The notes below the pieces were generated by a model that was not told the origin of the DNA, searched no databases, and saw nothing but the letters and a program-made list of their open reading frames with translations. A program made the translations under genes and the position numbers. Of a stretch of 58,907 nt of DNA, positions 1 to 9,298 are shown in pieces. Origin of the DNA: Prescottella defluvii (lineage in GTDB: Bacteria; Actinomycetota; Actinomycetes; Mycobacteriales; Mycobacteriaceae); NCBI RefSeq assembly GCF_000738775.1, contig NZ_JPOC01000055.1, positions 1 to 58,907 of the forward strand, read 5' to 3'. How positions within the stretch are numbered: the stretch's first letter is position 1; every line of letters starts with the position of its first letter.

Positions 1-1
1 C

Positions 2-2089
2 CCCGCCGCACCCACCGGGCCGGACGGCGATGGCGACGGCACGGGCCCGCTGCCGGTCCTCGAGCCCACCGAGGCGCAACTGTGGCCGGCCACCGCGGCC
101 GACGACGCGACGGCCCCCGGAACCGTGTCCGCGCAGGCTGCGCCCGGCGGCGGGCACGGCGGTGGTGGTCACGGCGGCGGCGGGCACATGGCGGGCGCTC
201 TCGGCGGCGTCGCCGCCACCCCGGACCTGATCCGGGCCGTCGACGCGTTGCCGCCAGCCACGGAGGACCCGCACACCGACACCACCGCGCTGCGCCGCGA
301 CGACTCCGAGTTCCGGCTGGGCCGACTACTGCGTCCGGTGCGCTGGATCCTGGCCGGCGTCGTGGTGTGCCTGGCCCTGGACTCGCTGATCGGCATCGCG
401 TTCCCCTCGATAGTCCGGTTCGCGCTCGACCACGGTGTGTCGGCCGGCGACTCCGGGCCACTGTGGACCGCGGCCGCCGTCGGCACGGTGCTCGCGCTGG
501 TCGGCTGGCTCGTCGTCGCGGTACTCACGGTGATCACCTCCCGAGCCGGGGAACGCGTCCTGTTCGGGCTGCGGGTGCGCAGCTACGCGCACCTGCAGCG
601 ACTCGGCCTCGACTACTACGAGCGGGAACTGTCCGGCCGGATCATGACCCGGATGACCACCGACGTCGATGCTCTGTCGTCGTTCATCCAGACGGGCCTG
701 TCGACCGCGGTGGTCGCGTTGCTCACGCTCGGCGGCATCGCCGTCGCGCTCCTGGTCACCGATGTGACGCTCGCGCTGGTCGCCCTCGCCGCACTGCTCC
801 CCCTCGCGGTCGCGACGGTCGTGTTCCGGCGCGTGTCGGGGACCGCGTACTCGGTCTCCCGGGAACGGATCTCGATAGTCAACGCCGACTTCCAGGAGAA
901 CATCGCGGGACTGCGCGCGGCGCAGGCCTACCGGCGCGAGGAGTTCGCGGCCCGGCGCTTCGCCGAACGCGCGGACAGCTACCGCCGCAGCCGCATGCGC
1001 TCGCAGCGGGCGATCTCGATCTACTTCCCGTTCATCACGCTGCTGTCGGACCTGGCACTCGCCGCGGTCGTCCTCGTCGGCGCACAGCGGGTGGCGGACG
1101 GCTCCGCGACGGCCGGCACCCTGGTCGCGTTCGTGCTGTACCTGGGCCTGCTGTTCGGGCCGATCCAGCAGCTGTCCCAGGTGTTCGACGGCTACCAGCA
1201 GGCCGCCGTCGGCCTGCGGCGGATCGGCGAGCTGCTCGCCACCCCGAGTTCGATCGAGACGGCCGACGCCGGCGACACCGTCCCCATCGAGGGCCGTCTG
1301 CGCGGCGACGTGGCGTTCGACGACGTCACCTTCCGCTATCAGGGCGCCGAGTCCGACGCCCTCAGCAACATCGACCTGCACATCCCGGCCGGCACGACGG
1401 TCGCGCTGGTCGGCCGCACGGGTGCCGGCAAGTCGACGGTCGTCAAGTTGCTCGCCCGGTTCTACGATCCGACGTCCGGATCGGTCCGGGTCGACGCGGA
1501 GGACCTGCGCCGCTACCCGTTGCACGCCTACCGGGGCCGCCTCGGTGTCGTCCCGCAGGAGGCGCACCTGTTCACGGGCACGGTGGCGAGCAACATCGCG
1601 TACGGCCGGCCGGACGCGAGCCGCGCGGAGATCGAAGCGGCCGCGCGGGCCGTGGGCGCACTGCCGACCATCGCGGCGCTGCGCGGCGGCATGAACCAGC
1701 CGATCGGCGAACGCGGTCAGGGGCTGTCCGCGGGGCAACGTCAGCTGATCGCGCTCGCGCGCGCCGAGATGGTCGATCCGGACCTGCTGCTGCTCGACGA
1801 GGCGACCGCGACGCTCGATCCGGCGACCGAGCAGATCGTCCTCGAATCGAACCGAATGGTCACTCGAAAGCGCACGTCGGTGGTGGTCGCGCATCGTCTG
1901 GCGACGGCCGCGCGCGCCGATCTGATCGTGGTCGTCGACGGTGGCCGTATCGTCGAAACCGGTGCTCACGACGCCCTTCGCCATTCGGGCGGACACTATT
2001 CGAAGCTCTGTGATGCGTCTGCCAGTCAACAGGGGAATAATTCGACGTCGAGAACCGTCATCGATGGTGACCGCATCGCAACACTGTGA
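2..2089 (+). CDS. Fused ABC exporter, C-terminal half (5'-truncated by window edge)
   Basis: The frame is open from the first bases of the window to TGA at 2089, so the true start lies upstream. The GTG at 125 is probably not a start, because the coding text before it continues an inter-domain linker. Visible order: an acidic/proline-rich linker, a Gly/His-rich stretch with GGGGH units (about 155-189), an ABC-type transmembrane domain (about 330-1200) and one nucleotide-binding domain with Walker A GRTGAGKST (about 1412), signature LSAGQRQ (about 1726) and Walker B LLLLDEAT (about 1786). A linker preceding the membrane domain suggests the second half of a TMD-NBD-TMD-NBD single-chain exporter such as the Rv0194 type. 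It probably exports drugs or lipids; the substrate is unknown. The domain family is certain; the fusion is inferred. Confidence 0.8.
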   Translation, partial: PAAPTGPDGDGDGTGPLPVLEPTEAQLWPATAADDATAPGTVSAQAAPGGGHGGGGHGGGGHMAGALGGVAATPDLIRAVDALPPATEDPHTDTTALRRDDSEFRLGRLLRPVRWILAGVVVCLALDSLIGIAFPSIVRFALDHGVSAGDSGPLWTAAAVGTVLALVGWLVVAVLTVITSRAGERVLFGLRVRSYAHLQRLGLDYYERELSGRIMTRMTTDVDALSSFIQTGLSTAVVALLTLGGIAVALLVTDVTLALVALAALLPLAVATVVFRRVSGTAYSVSRERISIVNADFQENIAGLRAAQAYRREEFAARRFAERADSYRRSRMRSQRAISIYFPFITLLSDLALAAVVLVGAQRVADGSATAGTLVAFVLYLGLLFGPIQQLSQVFDGYQQAAVGLRRIGELLATPSSIETADAGDTVPIEGRLRGDVAFDDVTFRYQGAESDALSNIDLHIPAGTTVALVGRTGAGKSTVVKLLARFYDPTSGSVRVDAEDLRRYPLHAYRGRLGVVPQEAHLFTGTVASNIAYGRPDASRAEIEAAARAVGALPTIAALRGGMNQPIGERGQGLSAGQRQLIALARAEMVDPDLLLLDEATATLDPATEQIVLESNRMVTRKRTSVVVAHRLATAARADLIVVVDGGRIVETGAHDALRHSGGHYSKLCDASASQQGNNSTSRTVIDGDRIATL

Positions 2090-2138
2090 GACTGCCGACA
2101 CGCGCCGGACCGGATGCCCGAGCTCGACGCGCGGAGGC

Positions 2139-2144
2139 TAGCCT
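2139..2144 (+). promoter_or_regulatory. Putative -10 element of kgd
   Basis: TAGCCT fits the actinobacterial TANNNT -10 pattern. It would give a leader of roughly 50 bases before the GTG at 2202. Inferred from pattern only. Confidence 0.35.
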
Positions 2145-2201
2145 CATGTGTATAGGCGCTCTGATCGGGTACCGAAGAAAGAAACGAGGCGAACACCTGC
2201 C

Positions 2202-5200
2202 GTGAGCAGCAGCTCTACTTCCCAGTTCGGACAGAACCAGTGGTTGGTTGACGAGATGTACCAACGCTTCCAGGATGATCCCTCATCCGTGGACGCTAGT
2301 TGGCACGAGTTTCTGACGGATTACTCGCCCGATGCGGCGAATGCGGGCGGGAACGGTGAGGCACTGAACGGCGGTGATGTCGCCACGAAGTCGGCCAACG
2401 GTGCTTCCTCGGCAGCACCTGCCGCGCCGGCGCCCGCTGCCCCTCCGGCAGCCCCGAAGGCCGCCCCACAGCCGACGCCCAAGCCCGCAGCTGCGCCTCA
2501 GGCAGCCGCCCCCAAGCCCGCGGCAGCGAAGGCAGCCGCCCCGCAGGCTGCTCCCGCCTCGGAAGCTCCCGCTCAGGACACCAACCAGGTCCTGCGTGGT
2601 GCAGCAGCAACCGTCGCCCGCAACATGAACGCGTCGTTGAGCATCCCGACCGCCACCAGCGTTCGCGCCATCCCGGCGAAGCTGATGTTCGACAACCGGA
2701 TCGTCATCAACAACCACCTCGCCCGTACCCGGGGCGGCAAGGTGTCGTTCACCCACATCCTCGGTTACGCGATCGTGCAGGCGGTCAAGGCGTTCCCGAA
2801 CATGAACCGCCACTTCGCCGAGATCGACGGCAAGCCGAACGTTGTCACCCCGGCGCACACCAACCTCGGTCTGGCCATCGACCTGCCCGGCAAGAACGGC
2901 AGCCGCTCGCTCGTCGTCGCTGCCATCAAGGGCACCGACTCGATGAACTTCGTGCAGTTCTACGCCGCGTACGAGGACATCGTCCGCCGCGCGCGTGACG
3001 GCAAGCTCACCGCCGAGGACTTCTCCGGTGTCACGATCTCGCTGACCAACCCCGGTGGTATCGGCACGGTCCACTCCGTTCCGCGCCTGATGCAGGGCCA
3101 GGGCGCCATCATCGGTGCCGGCGCGATGGAGTACCCGGCCGAGTTCCAGGGTGCGAGCGACGAGCGCATCGCGGAGATGGGCGTCGGCAAGCTGATGACG
3201 CTGACCTCCACCTACGACCACCGGATCATCCAGGGCGCCGAGTCCGGCGACTTCCTGCGCACGATCCACAACCTGCTGATCTCCGACGAGTTCTACGACG
3301 AGGTCTTCCACTCGCTGCACATTCCCTACGAGCCGGTCCGCTGGCGCAAGGATGTGTCCGAGGGCGCCATCGACAAGAGCACCCGCGTGCTCGAGCTCAT
3401 CGCGGCGTACCGCAACCGCGGCCACCTCATGGCCGACACGGACCCGTTGCAGTTCGTCAAGGACAAGTTCCGCAGCCACCCGGACCTCGACGTCACGACG
3501 CACGGCCTGACCCTGTGGGATCTGGACCGCGAGTTCAACGTCGGCGGCTTCCACGGCAAGGCCCGGATGAAGCTCCGCGACGTCCTGAGCATCCTGCGGG
3601 ACGCGTACTGCCGCCACATCGGCGTCGAGTACACGCACATCCTCGAGCCCGAGCAGCAGGCATGGCTGCAGGAGCGCGTCGAGGCCAAGCACGTCAAGCC
3701 CACGGTCGCGCAGCAGAAGTACATCCTGAGCAAGCTCAACGCCGCCGAGGCGTTCGAGACGTTCCTGCAGACCAAGTACGTCGGCCAGAAGCGCTTCTCG
3801 CTCGAGGGCGCCGAGTCCGTCATCCCGATGATGGATGCCGTCATCGATCAGAGCGCCGAGCACAGCCTCGACGAGGTCGTCATCGGTATGCCGCACCGCG
3901 GTCGCCTGAACGTGCTCGCGAACATCGTCGGCAAGCCGTACTCGAAGATCTTCACCGAGTTCGAGGGCAACATGAACCCGGCGGCCGCACACGGCTCCGG
4001 CGACGTGAAGTACCACCTGGGCGCCGAGGGCACCTACATCCAGATGTTCGGCGAGAACGACATCAAGGTCTCGCTCACCGCGAACCCGTCGCATCTCGAA
4101 GCGGTCGACCCGGTCCTCGAGGGCCTGGTCCGCGCCAAGCAGGACCTGCTGGACAAGGGCCAGGAGGGCTTCACGGTCCTGCCGCTGATGCTGCACGGCG
4201 ACGCAGCCTTCGCCGGCCAGGGTGTCGTGGCCGAGACGCTGAACCTGGCGCTGCTGCGCGGCTACCGCACCGGCGGCACCGTGCACATCGTCGTCAACAA
4301 CCAGGTCGGCTTCACCACCGCCCCGGAGCACTCGCGTTCGTCCGAGTACTGCACCGACGTCGCGAAGATGATCGGCGCACCGATCTTCCACGTGAACGGC
4401 GACGACCCCGAGGCCTGCGTCTGGGTCGCTCAGCTCGCTGTCGACTTCCGTGAGAAGTTCGGCAAGGACGTCGTCATCGACATGATCTGCTACCGCCGTC
4501 GCGGTCACAACGAGGGCGACGACCCGTCGATGACGCAGCCGGCGATGTACGACCTGATCGACACCAAGCGCAGCGTCCGCAAGAGCTACACCGAGTCGCT
4601 GATCGGCCGCGGCGACATCTCGATGAAGGAAGCCGAAGACGCCCTGCGCGACTACCAGGGTCAGCTCGAGCGGGTCTTCAACGAGGTGCGCGAGCTCGAG
4701 AAGTTCAAGCCGGAGCCGTCCGAGTCGGTCGAGCTGGACCAGACCCCGCCGGCCCGCCTGACCACCGCGGTGGACGCGGCCACGCTCGCCCGCATCGGCG
4801 ACGCGTTCGTCAACGTCCCCGACGGCTTCACGGTGCACCCGCGCGTCAAGCCGGTCGTCGAGAAGCGTCGCGAGATGTCCCGCGAGGGCAACATCGACTG
4901 GGCGTTCGCCGAACTGCTCGCGTTCGGTTCGCTCGCCGAGCAGGGTGCCCTGGTGCGCCTGGCCGGTCAGGACTCGCGTCGTGGCACGTTCACGCAGCGT
5001 CACGCGGTGCTCATCGACCGCAAGGACGGCGGCGAGTACAACCCGATCGCCGAGCTCGCGGCGAACGCCGACAACGGCGGCAAGTTCATGGTCTACGACT
5101 CGGCGCTCACCGAGTTCGCGGGCGTGGGCTTCGAGTACGGCTACTCGGTCGGCAACCCCGACGCCCTGGTGCTGTGGGAGGCGCAGTTCGGCGACTTCGT

Positions 5201-5951
5201 CAACGGCGCGCAGACCATCATCGACGAGTTCATCTCGTCCGGTGAGGCCAAGTGGGGCCAGCTGTCCGACGTCGTGCTGCTGCTGCCGCACGGCCACGAG
5301 GGCCAGGGCCCGGACCACACGTCGGGCCGCATCGAGCGGTTCCTGCAGCTGTGCGCCGAGGGCTCGATGACGGTTGCGATGCCGTCGACCCCGGCCAGCT
5401 ACTTCCACCTGCTGCGCCGTCACCACCTGGACGGCATCCGCCGCCCGCTCGTGGTGTTCACGCCGAAGTCGATGCTGCGCAACAAGGCCGCGGTCAGCAA
5501 CCTCGAGGACTTCACGACCGGCAAGTTCCGTTCGGTGTTCGAGGAGCCGTCGTACGAGACGCAGGACAGCGACCGTACCAAGGTCAAGCGTGTGCTGCTG
5601 ACGTCGGGCAAGATCTACTGGGAACTGCTCGCGAAGAAGCAGAAGGACAACCGCGACGACGTCGCGATCGTCCGGATCGAGCAGCTGTACCCGATCCCGC
5701 GCCGCCGCATCGCGGAGACCCTCGACCGCTACCCGAACGTCACCGAGTTCAACTGGGTGCAGGAGGAGCCGGCGAACCAGGGTGCGTGGCCGTTCCTGGG
5801 TCTGGCCCTGCCGGAACTGCTCCCCGAGAAGCTCGCAGGCATCAAGCGCGTCTCGCGTCGTGCGATGTCGGCACCGTCGTCGGGCTCGAGCAAGGTCCAC
5901 GCCGTCGAGCAGCAGGAGATCATCGACGCGGCGTTCGCGCCCACGAAGTGA
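2202..5951 (+). CDS. kgd: Multifunctional 2-oxoglutarate decarboxylase/dehydrogenase E1o-E2o fusion
   Basis: About 1249 residues, close to mycobacterial Kgd (about 1231). The N-terminus ([13 protein letters not shown], then [13 protein letters not shown]) matches the family and places the start at GTG 2202; an upstream in-frame GTG at 2148 is less likely. After an Ala/Pro-rich linker (about residues 60-125) comes an E2o-like succinyltransferase domain ending in [12 protein letters not shown] (His near residue 340). A thiamine-diphosphate E1 domain follows, with [12 protein letters not shown] and [11 protein letters not shown]. The enzyme decarboxylates 2-oxoglutarate in the TCA cycle and can act as E1 of the dehydrogenase complex or make 2-hydroxy-3-oxoadipate. 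In mycobacteria it is inhibited by the FHA protein GarA; that regulation is family knowledge. A strong stem-loop follows. Confidence 0.95.
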   Translation: MSSSSTSQFGQNQWLVDEMYQRFQDDPSSVDASWHEFLTDYSPDAANAGGNGEALNGGDVATKSANGASSAAPAAPAPAAPPAAPKAAPQPTPKPAAAPQAAAPKPAAAKAAAPQAAPASEAPAQDTNQVLRGAAATVARNMNASLSIPTATSVRAIPAKLMFDNRIVINNHLARTRGGKVSFTHILGYAIVQAVKAFPNMNRHFAEIDGKPNVVTPAHTNLGLAIDLPGKNGSRSLVVAAIKGTDSMNFVQFYAAYEDIVRRARDGKLTAEDFSGVTISLTNPGGIGTVHSVPRLMQGQGAIIGAGAMEYPAEFQGASDERIAEMGVGKLMTLTSTYDHRIIQGAESGDFLRTIHNLLISDEFYDEVFHSLHIPYEPVRWRKDVSEGAIDKSTRVLELIAAYRNRGHLMADTDPLQFVKDKFRSHPDLDVTTHGLTLWDLDREFNVGGFHGKARMKLRDVLSILRDAYCRHIGVEYTHILEPEQQAWLQERVEAKHVKPTVAQQKYILSKLNAAEAFETFLQTKYVGQKRFSLEGAESVIPMMDAVIDQSAEHSLDEVVIGMPHRGRLNVLANIVGKPYSKIFTEFEGNMNPAAAHGSGDVKYHLGAEGTYIQMFGENDIKVSLTANPSHLEAVDPVLEGLVRAKQDLLDKGQEGFTVLPLMLHGDAAFAGQGVVAETLNLALLRGYRTGGTVHIVVNNQVGFTTAPEHSRSSEYCTDVAKMIGAPIFHVNGDDPEACVWVAQLAVDFREKFGKDVVIDMICYRRRGHNEGDDPSMTQPAMYDLIDTKRSVRKSYTESLIGRGDISMKEAEDALRDYQGQLERVFNEVRELEKFKPEPSESVELDQTPPARLTTAVDAATLARIGDAFVNVPDGFTVHPRVKPVVEKRREMSREGNIDWAFAELLAFGSLAEQGALVRLAGQDSRRGTFTQRHAVLIDRKDGGEYNPIAELAANADNGGKFMVYDSALTEFAGVGFEYGYSVGNPDALVLWEAQFGDFVNGAQTIIDEFISSGEAKWGQLSDVVLLLPHGHEGQGPDHTSGRIERFLQLCAEGSMTVAMPSTPASYFHLLRRHHLDGIRRPLVVFTPKSMLRNKAAVSNLEDFTTGKFRSVFEEPSYETQDSDRTKVKRVLLTSGKIYWELLAKKQKDNRDDVAIVRIEQLYPIPRRRIAETLDRYPNVTEFNWVQEEPANQGAWPFLGLALPELLPEKLAGIKRVSRRAMSAPSSGSSKVHAVEQQEIIDAAFAPTK

Positions 5952-5973
5952 TCCCCCTGATCGGCTGATCTAC

Positions 5974-6018
5974 CGAAACCGGCCCGTCCACTCGTCACGA
6001 GTGGACGGGCCGGTTTCG
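5974..6018. terminator. Perfect 22-bp inverted repeat, bidirectional terminator
   Basis: The two 22-base arms (5974-5995 and 5997-6018) are exact reverse complements around one central base. TTCTTCC follows on the + strand. It sits between the convergent kgd and TetR genes, so it can end both transcripts. Confidence 0.85.
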
Positions 6019-6033
6019 TTCTTCCCGGACACC

Positions 6034-6095
6034 CGCGACAAGTGCGCAAAACGCGAGTAGGGACGCCCCGACACCGCGACAAGTGCGCAAAACGC
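6034..6095. repeat. Two copies of a 21-bp direct repeat
   Basis: The 21-mer CGCGACAAGTGCGCAAAACGC occurs at 6034-6054 and again at 6075-6095, period 41. The bases before each copy (GACAC(C)CG) are also nearly shared. It lies between the kgd terminator and the TetR stop. Function unknown; it resembles a dispersed intergenic repeat unit. Confidence 0.8.
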
Positions 6096-6105
6096 AAGAG
6101 GTGGG

Positions 6106-6717
6106 TCAGCCGCCGAGCAGGGCCGCCGCCATGCCGGCGCTGAGTGCGACCGCCGGCAGTGCGGTCACCAGTAGTTCGATCAGTTCGTCGCGGGAGAGTT
6201 CGGGGGCCCGCAGCCACGTGATGGTGGCCTCTTCGACGAACGCGATCCAGCCCCGCACGGAGAGCGCGATCCGGGCGTCCGGTTCGATGCCCAGGGTCGG
6301 GAGCTGCTCGACGACGCGGCGGGCCATCTCCGCCCGGGTCTGCTCGAACACCTCGCGCATCGCCGGGTCGCCGCTCGCGGTCCCCCGCAGCAGCGAGACA
6401 TAGGTGTCGCGGTTCTCCGAGACGTAGTCCACGTACGACGCCATGACGTCCCGGAGTGTGTCGATCGGTTCGAGGTCGGGGTTCGGCGCGGTGCGGGCGA
6501 GCATGTCGGCGCTGGTGTGGCGGACGATCTCGACGTGGAAGTCGTGCTTGGACGCGAAGTAGTGGAACAGCAGACCGCGGGACACCCCGGCCTGGTCGGC
6601 GATGTCCTCGACCGAGATCTGTTCGAGCGGACGCTCCGTGAGCATGCGCACCCCCAGATCGATGAGCTGGGCGCGCCGTTCCTGGGGATTGAGCCGCGTG
6701 CGTTTGACGCCTTCCAT
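6106..6717 (-). CDS. TetR-family transcriptional regulator
   Basis: 203 residues from ATG 6717, chosen because AAGG lies 8 bases upstream; a GTG at 6726 overlaps that ribosome-binding site. The N-terminal TetR helix-turn-helix spans about residues 34-54 (ISVEDIADQAGVSRGLLFHYF), and the rest is the helical ligand/dimer domain. It is divergent from the monooxygenase-SDR operon, and the 70-bp gap holds a perfect 14-bp palindrome. It therefore most likely represses that operon and itself, released by an unknown ligand. The ligand cannot be inferred from sequence. Confidence 0.9.
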   Translation of the reverse strand: MEGVKRTRLNPQERRAQLIDLGVRMLTERPLEQISVEDIADQAGVSRGLLFHYFASKHDFHVEIVRHTSADMLARTAPNPDLEPIDTLRDVMASYVDYVSENRDTYVSLLRGTASGDPAMREVFEQTRAEMARRVVEQLPTLGIEPDARIALSVRGWIAFVEEATITWLRAPELSRDELIELLVTALPAVALSAGMAAALLGG

Positions 6718-6741
6718 GCCACCCACCTTACTGAATCGTGT

Positions 6742-6755
6742 TCAATAGCTATTGA
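6742..6755. promoter_or_regulatory. Perfect palindrome, probable TetR operator
   Basis: TCAATAGCTATTGA is a perfect 14-bp palindrome. A looser TGAA-N5-TTCA repeat overlaps at 6732-6744. It sits about 20 bases upstream of the -10 at 6775, where bound repressor would block the -35 region. Confidence 0.5.
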
Positions 6756-6774
6756 CTCACCATCGACAACTCCC

Positions 6775-6780
6775 TACGCT
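6775..6780 (+). promoter_or_regulatory. -10 element, probable leaderless promoter
   Basis: TACGCT ends 7 bases before ATG 6788, so transcription should begin at or next to the start codon. No ribosome-binding site is visible upstream, which fits. Confidence 0.45.
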
Positions 6781-6787
6781 CGCTTAC

Positions 6788-8386
6788 ATGAGTCTTCCCG
6801 TCACAGATACTTCCGCCCGGGCGGCATCTCCGCGCCAGGTCGACACACTGATCATCGGCAGCGGCTTCGCCGGCCTCGGCGCGGCTATCAAGCTGACGCA
6901 GGCAGGCAAGCACAACTTCCTCGTCCTCGAGCGCGGCGCCGAGGTCGGCGGGACGTGGCGCGACAACACGTATCCGGGTGCGGCGTGCGACGTGCCGTCG
7001 CACCTGTACTCGTACTCGTTCGCGCTCAACCCGGAGTGGACCCGCTCGTTCTCACCGCAACCCGAGATCCAGAGTTACATCTCGTCGGTGGCCCGTAAGT
7101 ACAACGTGCTCGACAAGCACCTGTTCGGGTGCGATGTGCTCTCCGCGCACTGGAACGATGCCGCCGCGCACTGGGAGGTCTCCACGACCAAGGGCGATTT
7201 CGAGGCCAAGATCGTCGTCTCGGCCGTCGGCGCGCTGTGCGAGCCGTCGCTGCCCGACATCGACGGCATCGAGGACTTCGGGGGCGAGATCTTCCACTCG
7301 GCCCAGTGGAACCACGACGCCGACCTCACCGGCAAGCGGGTCGCGGTGATCGGCACCGGCGCGTCGGCGATCCAGATCGTGCCGCAGCTCGCCGCGAAGG
7401 CCGCCCAGCTCGACGTCTACCAGCGCACCGCGCCGTGGATCCTGCCGCGGGCCGACCGCGAGTACACCAAGGCCGAGCACCTCGCGTTCAAGTACGTCCC
7501 CGGCTTCCAGAAGTTGTGCCGCACCGGGATCTACTGGATGCGGGAGACACAGGTCGTGGGACTGGCCAAGGCCCCGATCTTCATGAAGCCGCTGCAGTTC
7601 ACGGCCGAGCGCCACCTGCGCCGGCAGATCAAGGACAAGGCGTTGCGCCGCAAGGTCACCCCGAACTTCCGGATCGGCTGCAAGCGCATGCTGATCTCGA
7701 ACAACTACTATCCGGCGCTCGCGCAGTCGAACGTCGATGTCGTCACCGACGGCATCGCCGAGGTGCGCAAGAACTCGATCGTCGACCGGAGCGGTGTCGA
7801 ACGCGAGGTCGACGCGATCGTGGTCGCCACCGGCTTCCACGTCACCGATTCCCCCACGTTCGCAGGAATTTTCGGAAAGAACGGGCGTTCGCTCGCCGAG
7901 ACGTTCGACGAGGGCGGCCAGCAGGGCTACAAGGGTGCGGCCATCGCGAACTTCCCCAACATGTTCTTCCTCGTCGGCCCCAACACCGGCCTGGGGCACA
8001 GCTCGATGGTCTTCATGATCGAGTCTCAGCTCAACTATGTGGTGGACGCGATCGACGCGATCGAGCGGTACGACATCGGCACGATCGAGGTCCGCAAGGA
8101 CGCGCAGGACCGGTACAACCGGGAGTTGCAGGACAAGCTGTCCCGGAGCGTGTGGAACAACGGTGGTTGCGCCAGTTGGTATCTCGACAAGCACGGGAAC
8201 AACACGACGCTGTGGCCCGGGTTCACGTTCGAGTTCCGCCGCCTCACCAAGCAGTTCGACCTCGGCGCGTACCGCAGCGTGACGGCCGGCGACCTCCCGG
8301 CTCCCGCCCCCGTGGCTGCGGTCGCCGGGGCAGGCATCGATACAGAATTGACCGACCTCGACGACGACAAGGTGGCAGCACAGTGA
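6788..8386 (+). CDS. Flavin-containing Baeyer-Villiger monooxygenase
   Basis: 532 residues. The FAD-binding Rossmann motif GSGFAG is at about residues 24-29 and the NADPH-binding motif GTGASA at about 189-194. Between them FGGEIFHSAQW (about 164-174) matches the BVMO fingerprint FxGxxxHxxxW. Such enzymes insert an oxygen atom next to a ketone using NADPH and O2, giving esters or lactones; some act on sulfur or thioamide compounds. The next gene, a short-chain dehydrogenase, overlaps by 4 bases (GTGA), suggesting sequential alcohol oxidation then Baeyer-Villiger oxidation of a hydrophobic or steroid-like substrate. The substrate is an inference. Probably controlled by the divergent TetR regulator. 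Confidence 0.92.
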   Translation: MSLPVTDTSARAASPRQVDTLIIGSGFAGLGAAIKLTQAGKHNFLVLERGAEVGGTWRDNTYPGAACDVPSHLYSYSFALNPEWTRSFSPQPEIQSYISSVARKYNVLDKHLFGCDVLSAHWNDAAAHWEVSTTKGDFEAKIVVSAVGALCEPSLPDIDGIEDFGGEIFHSAQWNHDADLTGKRVAVIGTGASAIQIVPQLAAKAAQLDVYQRTAPWILPRADREYTKAEHLAFKYVPGFQKLCRTGIYWMRETQVVGLAKAPIFMKPLQFTAERHLRRQIKDKALRRKVTPNFRIGCKRMLISNNYYPALAQSNVDVVTDGIAEVRKNSIVDRSGVEREVDAIVVATGFHVTDSPTFAGIFGKNGRSLAETFDEGGQQGYKGAAIANFPNMFFLVGPNTGLGHSSMVFMIESQLNYVVDAIDAIERYDIGTIEVRKDAQDRYNRELQDKLSRSVWNNGGCASWYLDKHGNNTTLWPGFTFEFRRLTKQFDLGAYRSVTAGDLPAPAPVAAVAGAGIDTELTDLDDDKVAAQ

Positions 8387-9210
8387 GTGAATTCGCGGGC
8401 AAGGTGTGTGTCATCACGGGCGCGGGGTCCGGCATCGGCCGGGCCGTCGCACTGAACCTCGCCGGTCGGGGCGCCAAACTGGCTCTCTCGGACATGGATT
8501 CGGCGGGACTGGCGGAGACGGTGCGGCAGGTCGAGGCGCTCGGGGCGGACGTGAAGTCCGATCAGCTCGACGTCACCCAACGGCAGGCCGTCCTCGCGTA
8601 TGCGGACGCCGTCGTGACGCACTTCGGCAAGGTCAACCAGGTCTACAACAACGCCGGCATCGCCTTCCACGGCGAGGTGGAACGTTCGGAGTTCAAGGAC
8701 ATCGAGCGCATCATGGACGTGGACTTCTGGGGCGTCGTGAACGGCACCAAGGCGTTCCTGCCGCATGTCATCGCGTCCGGCGACGGTCACATCGTCAACA
8801 TCTCGAGCCTGTTCGGACTGTTGTCGATTCCGGGCCAGAGTGCTTACAACGCAGCAAAGTTCGCGGTTCGCGGGTTCACCGAGTCGCTGCGTCAGGAGAT
8901 GCTGATCGCCAAGCACCCGGTGAAGGTGACGTGCGTGCATCCCGGCGGCATCAAGACCGCGATCGCCCGCAACGCGGCGGTGCCCGACGGAGACGACCAG
9001 GTGACCTTCGCCCAGTTCTTCGACAAGCGCCTGGCCCGCACCACCGCCGAGGACGCGGCGAAGACCATCGTGAACGGCGTGCGAAAGGGCAAGGCGCGCG
9101 TACTGATCGGTGCGGACGCCAAGCTCCTCGACGCCTGGGTTCGGCTCGTCGGCCCGAGCTACCAGCGGGTGGTCGCGACGGTCACCTCCCGCATGCTGCC
9201 GAAGTCGTAG
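8383..9210 (+). CDS. Short-chain dehydrogenase/reductase (classical SDR)
   Basis: 275 residues, starting with GTG overlapping the monooxygenase stop, so translation is coupled. It has the cofactor motif TGAGSGIG (residues 12-19), NNAG, and the catalytic set Ser142, Tyr155, Lys159 in the usual spacing (YNAAK). It interconverts an alcohol and ketone with NAD(P). Pairing with a Baeyer-Villiger enzyme suggests it makes the ketone substrate. It resembles the SDRs next to mycobacterial monooxygenases such as those of the mymA locus, but the regulator here is TetR, not AraC-type. Specific substrate unknown. Confidence 0.9.
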   Translation: MSEFAGKVCVITGAGSGIGRAVALNLAGRGAKLALSDMDSAGLAETVRQVEALGADVKSDQLDVTQRQAVLAYADAVVTHFGKVNQVYNNAGIAFHGEVERSEFKDIERIMDVDFWGVVNGTKAFLPHVIASGDGHIVNISSLFGLLSIPGQSAYNAAKFAVRGFTESLRQEMLIAKHPVKVTCVHPGGIKTAIARNAAVPDGDDQVTFAQFFDKRLARTTAEDAAKTIVNGVRKGKARVLIGADAKLLDAWVRLVGPSYQRVVATVTSRMLPKS

Positions 9211-9237
9211 TAGCGGAGGTCACTCGACTCCTCGGTC

Positions 9238-9259
9238 GGCCGGGCCGCGAAGCCCGGCC
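9238..9259 (+). terminator. GC-rich stem-loop after the monooxygenase/SDR operon
   Basis: GGCCGGGC (9238-9245) pairs with GCCCGGCC (9252-9259) over a 6-base loop. There is no T tract, as is common for actinobacterial terminators. Confidence 0.5.
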
Positions 9260-9283
9260 GGCCGAAATGTCGTACCCGATCGA

Positions 9284-9289
9284 TAAGCT
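9284..9289 (+). promoter_or_regulatory. -10 element upstream of the HSP90-like gene
   Basis: TAAGCT ends 9 bases before ATG 9299. This predicts a leaderless or very short-leader transcript and marks the start of a new operon. Confidence 0.35.
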
Positions 9290-9298
9290 GGCTCCTCG

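Noticed and set aside
125-127. GTG 125 as start of the ABC exporter
   Set aside because: The upstream frame is open to the edge and reads as part of the same linker, so this is an internal codon.
2283-5900. A very long open frame antisense to kgd, and many similar long minus- or plus-frame readings elsewhere
   Set aside because: In high-GC coding DNA the complementary frame stays open because of the third-codon bias. The translation has no family similarity and lies wholly inside the certain kgd gene.
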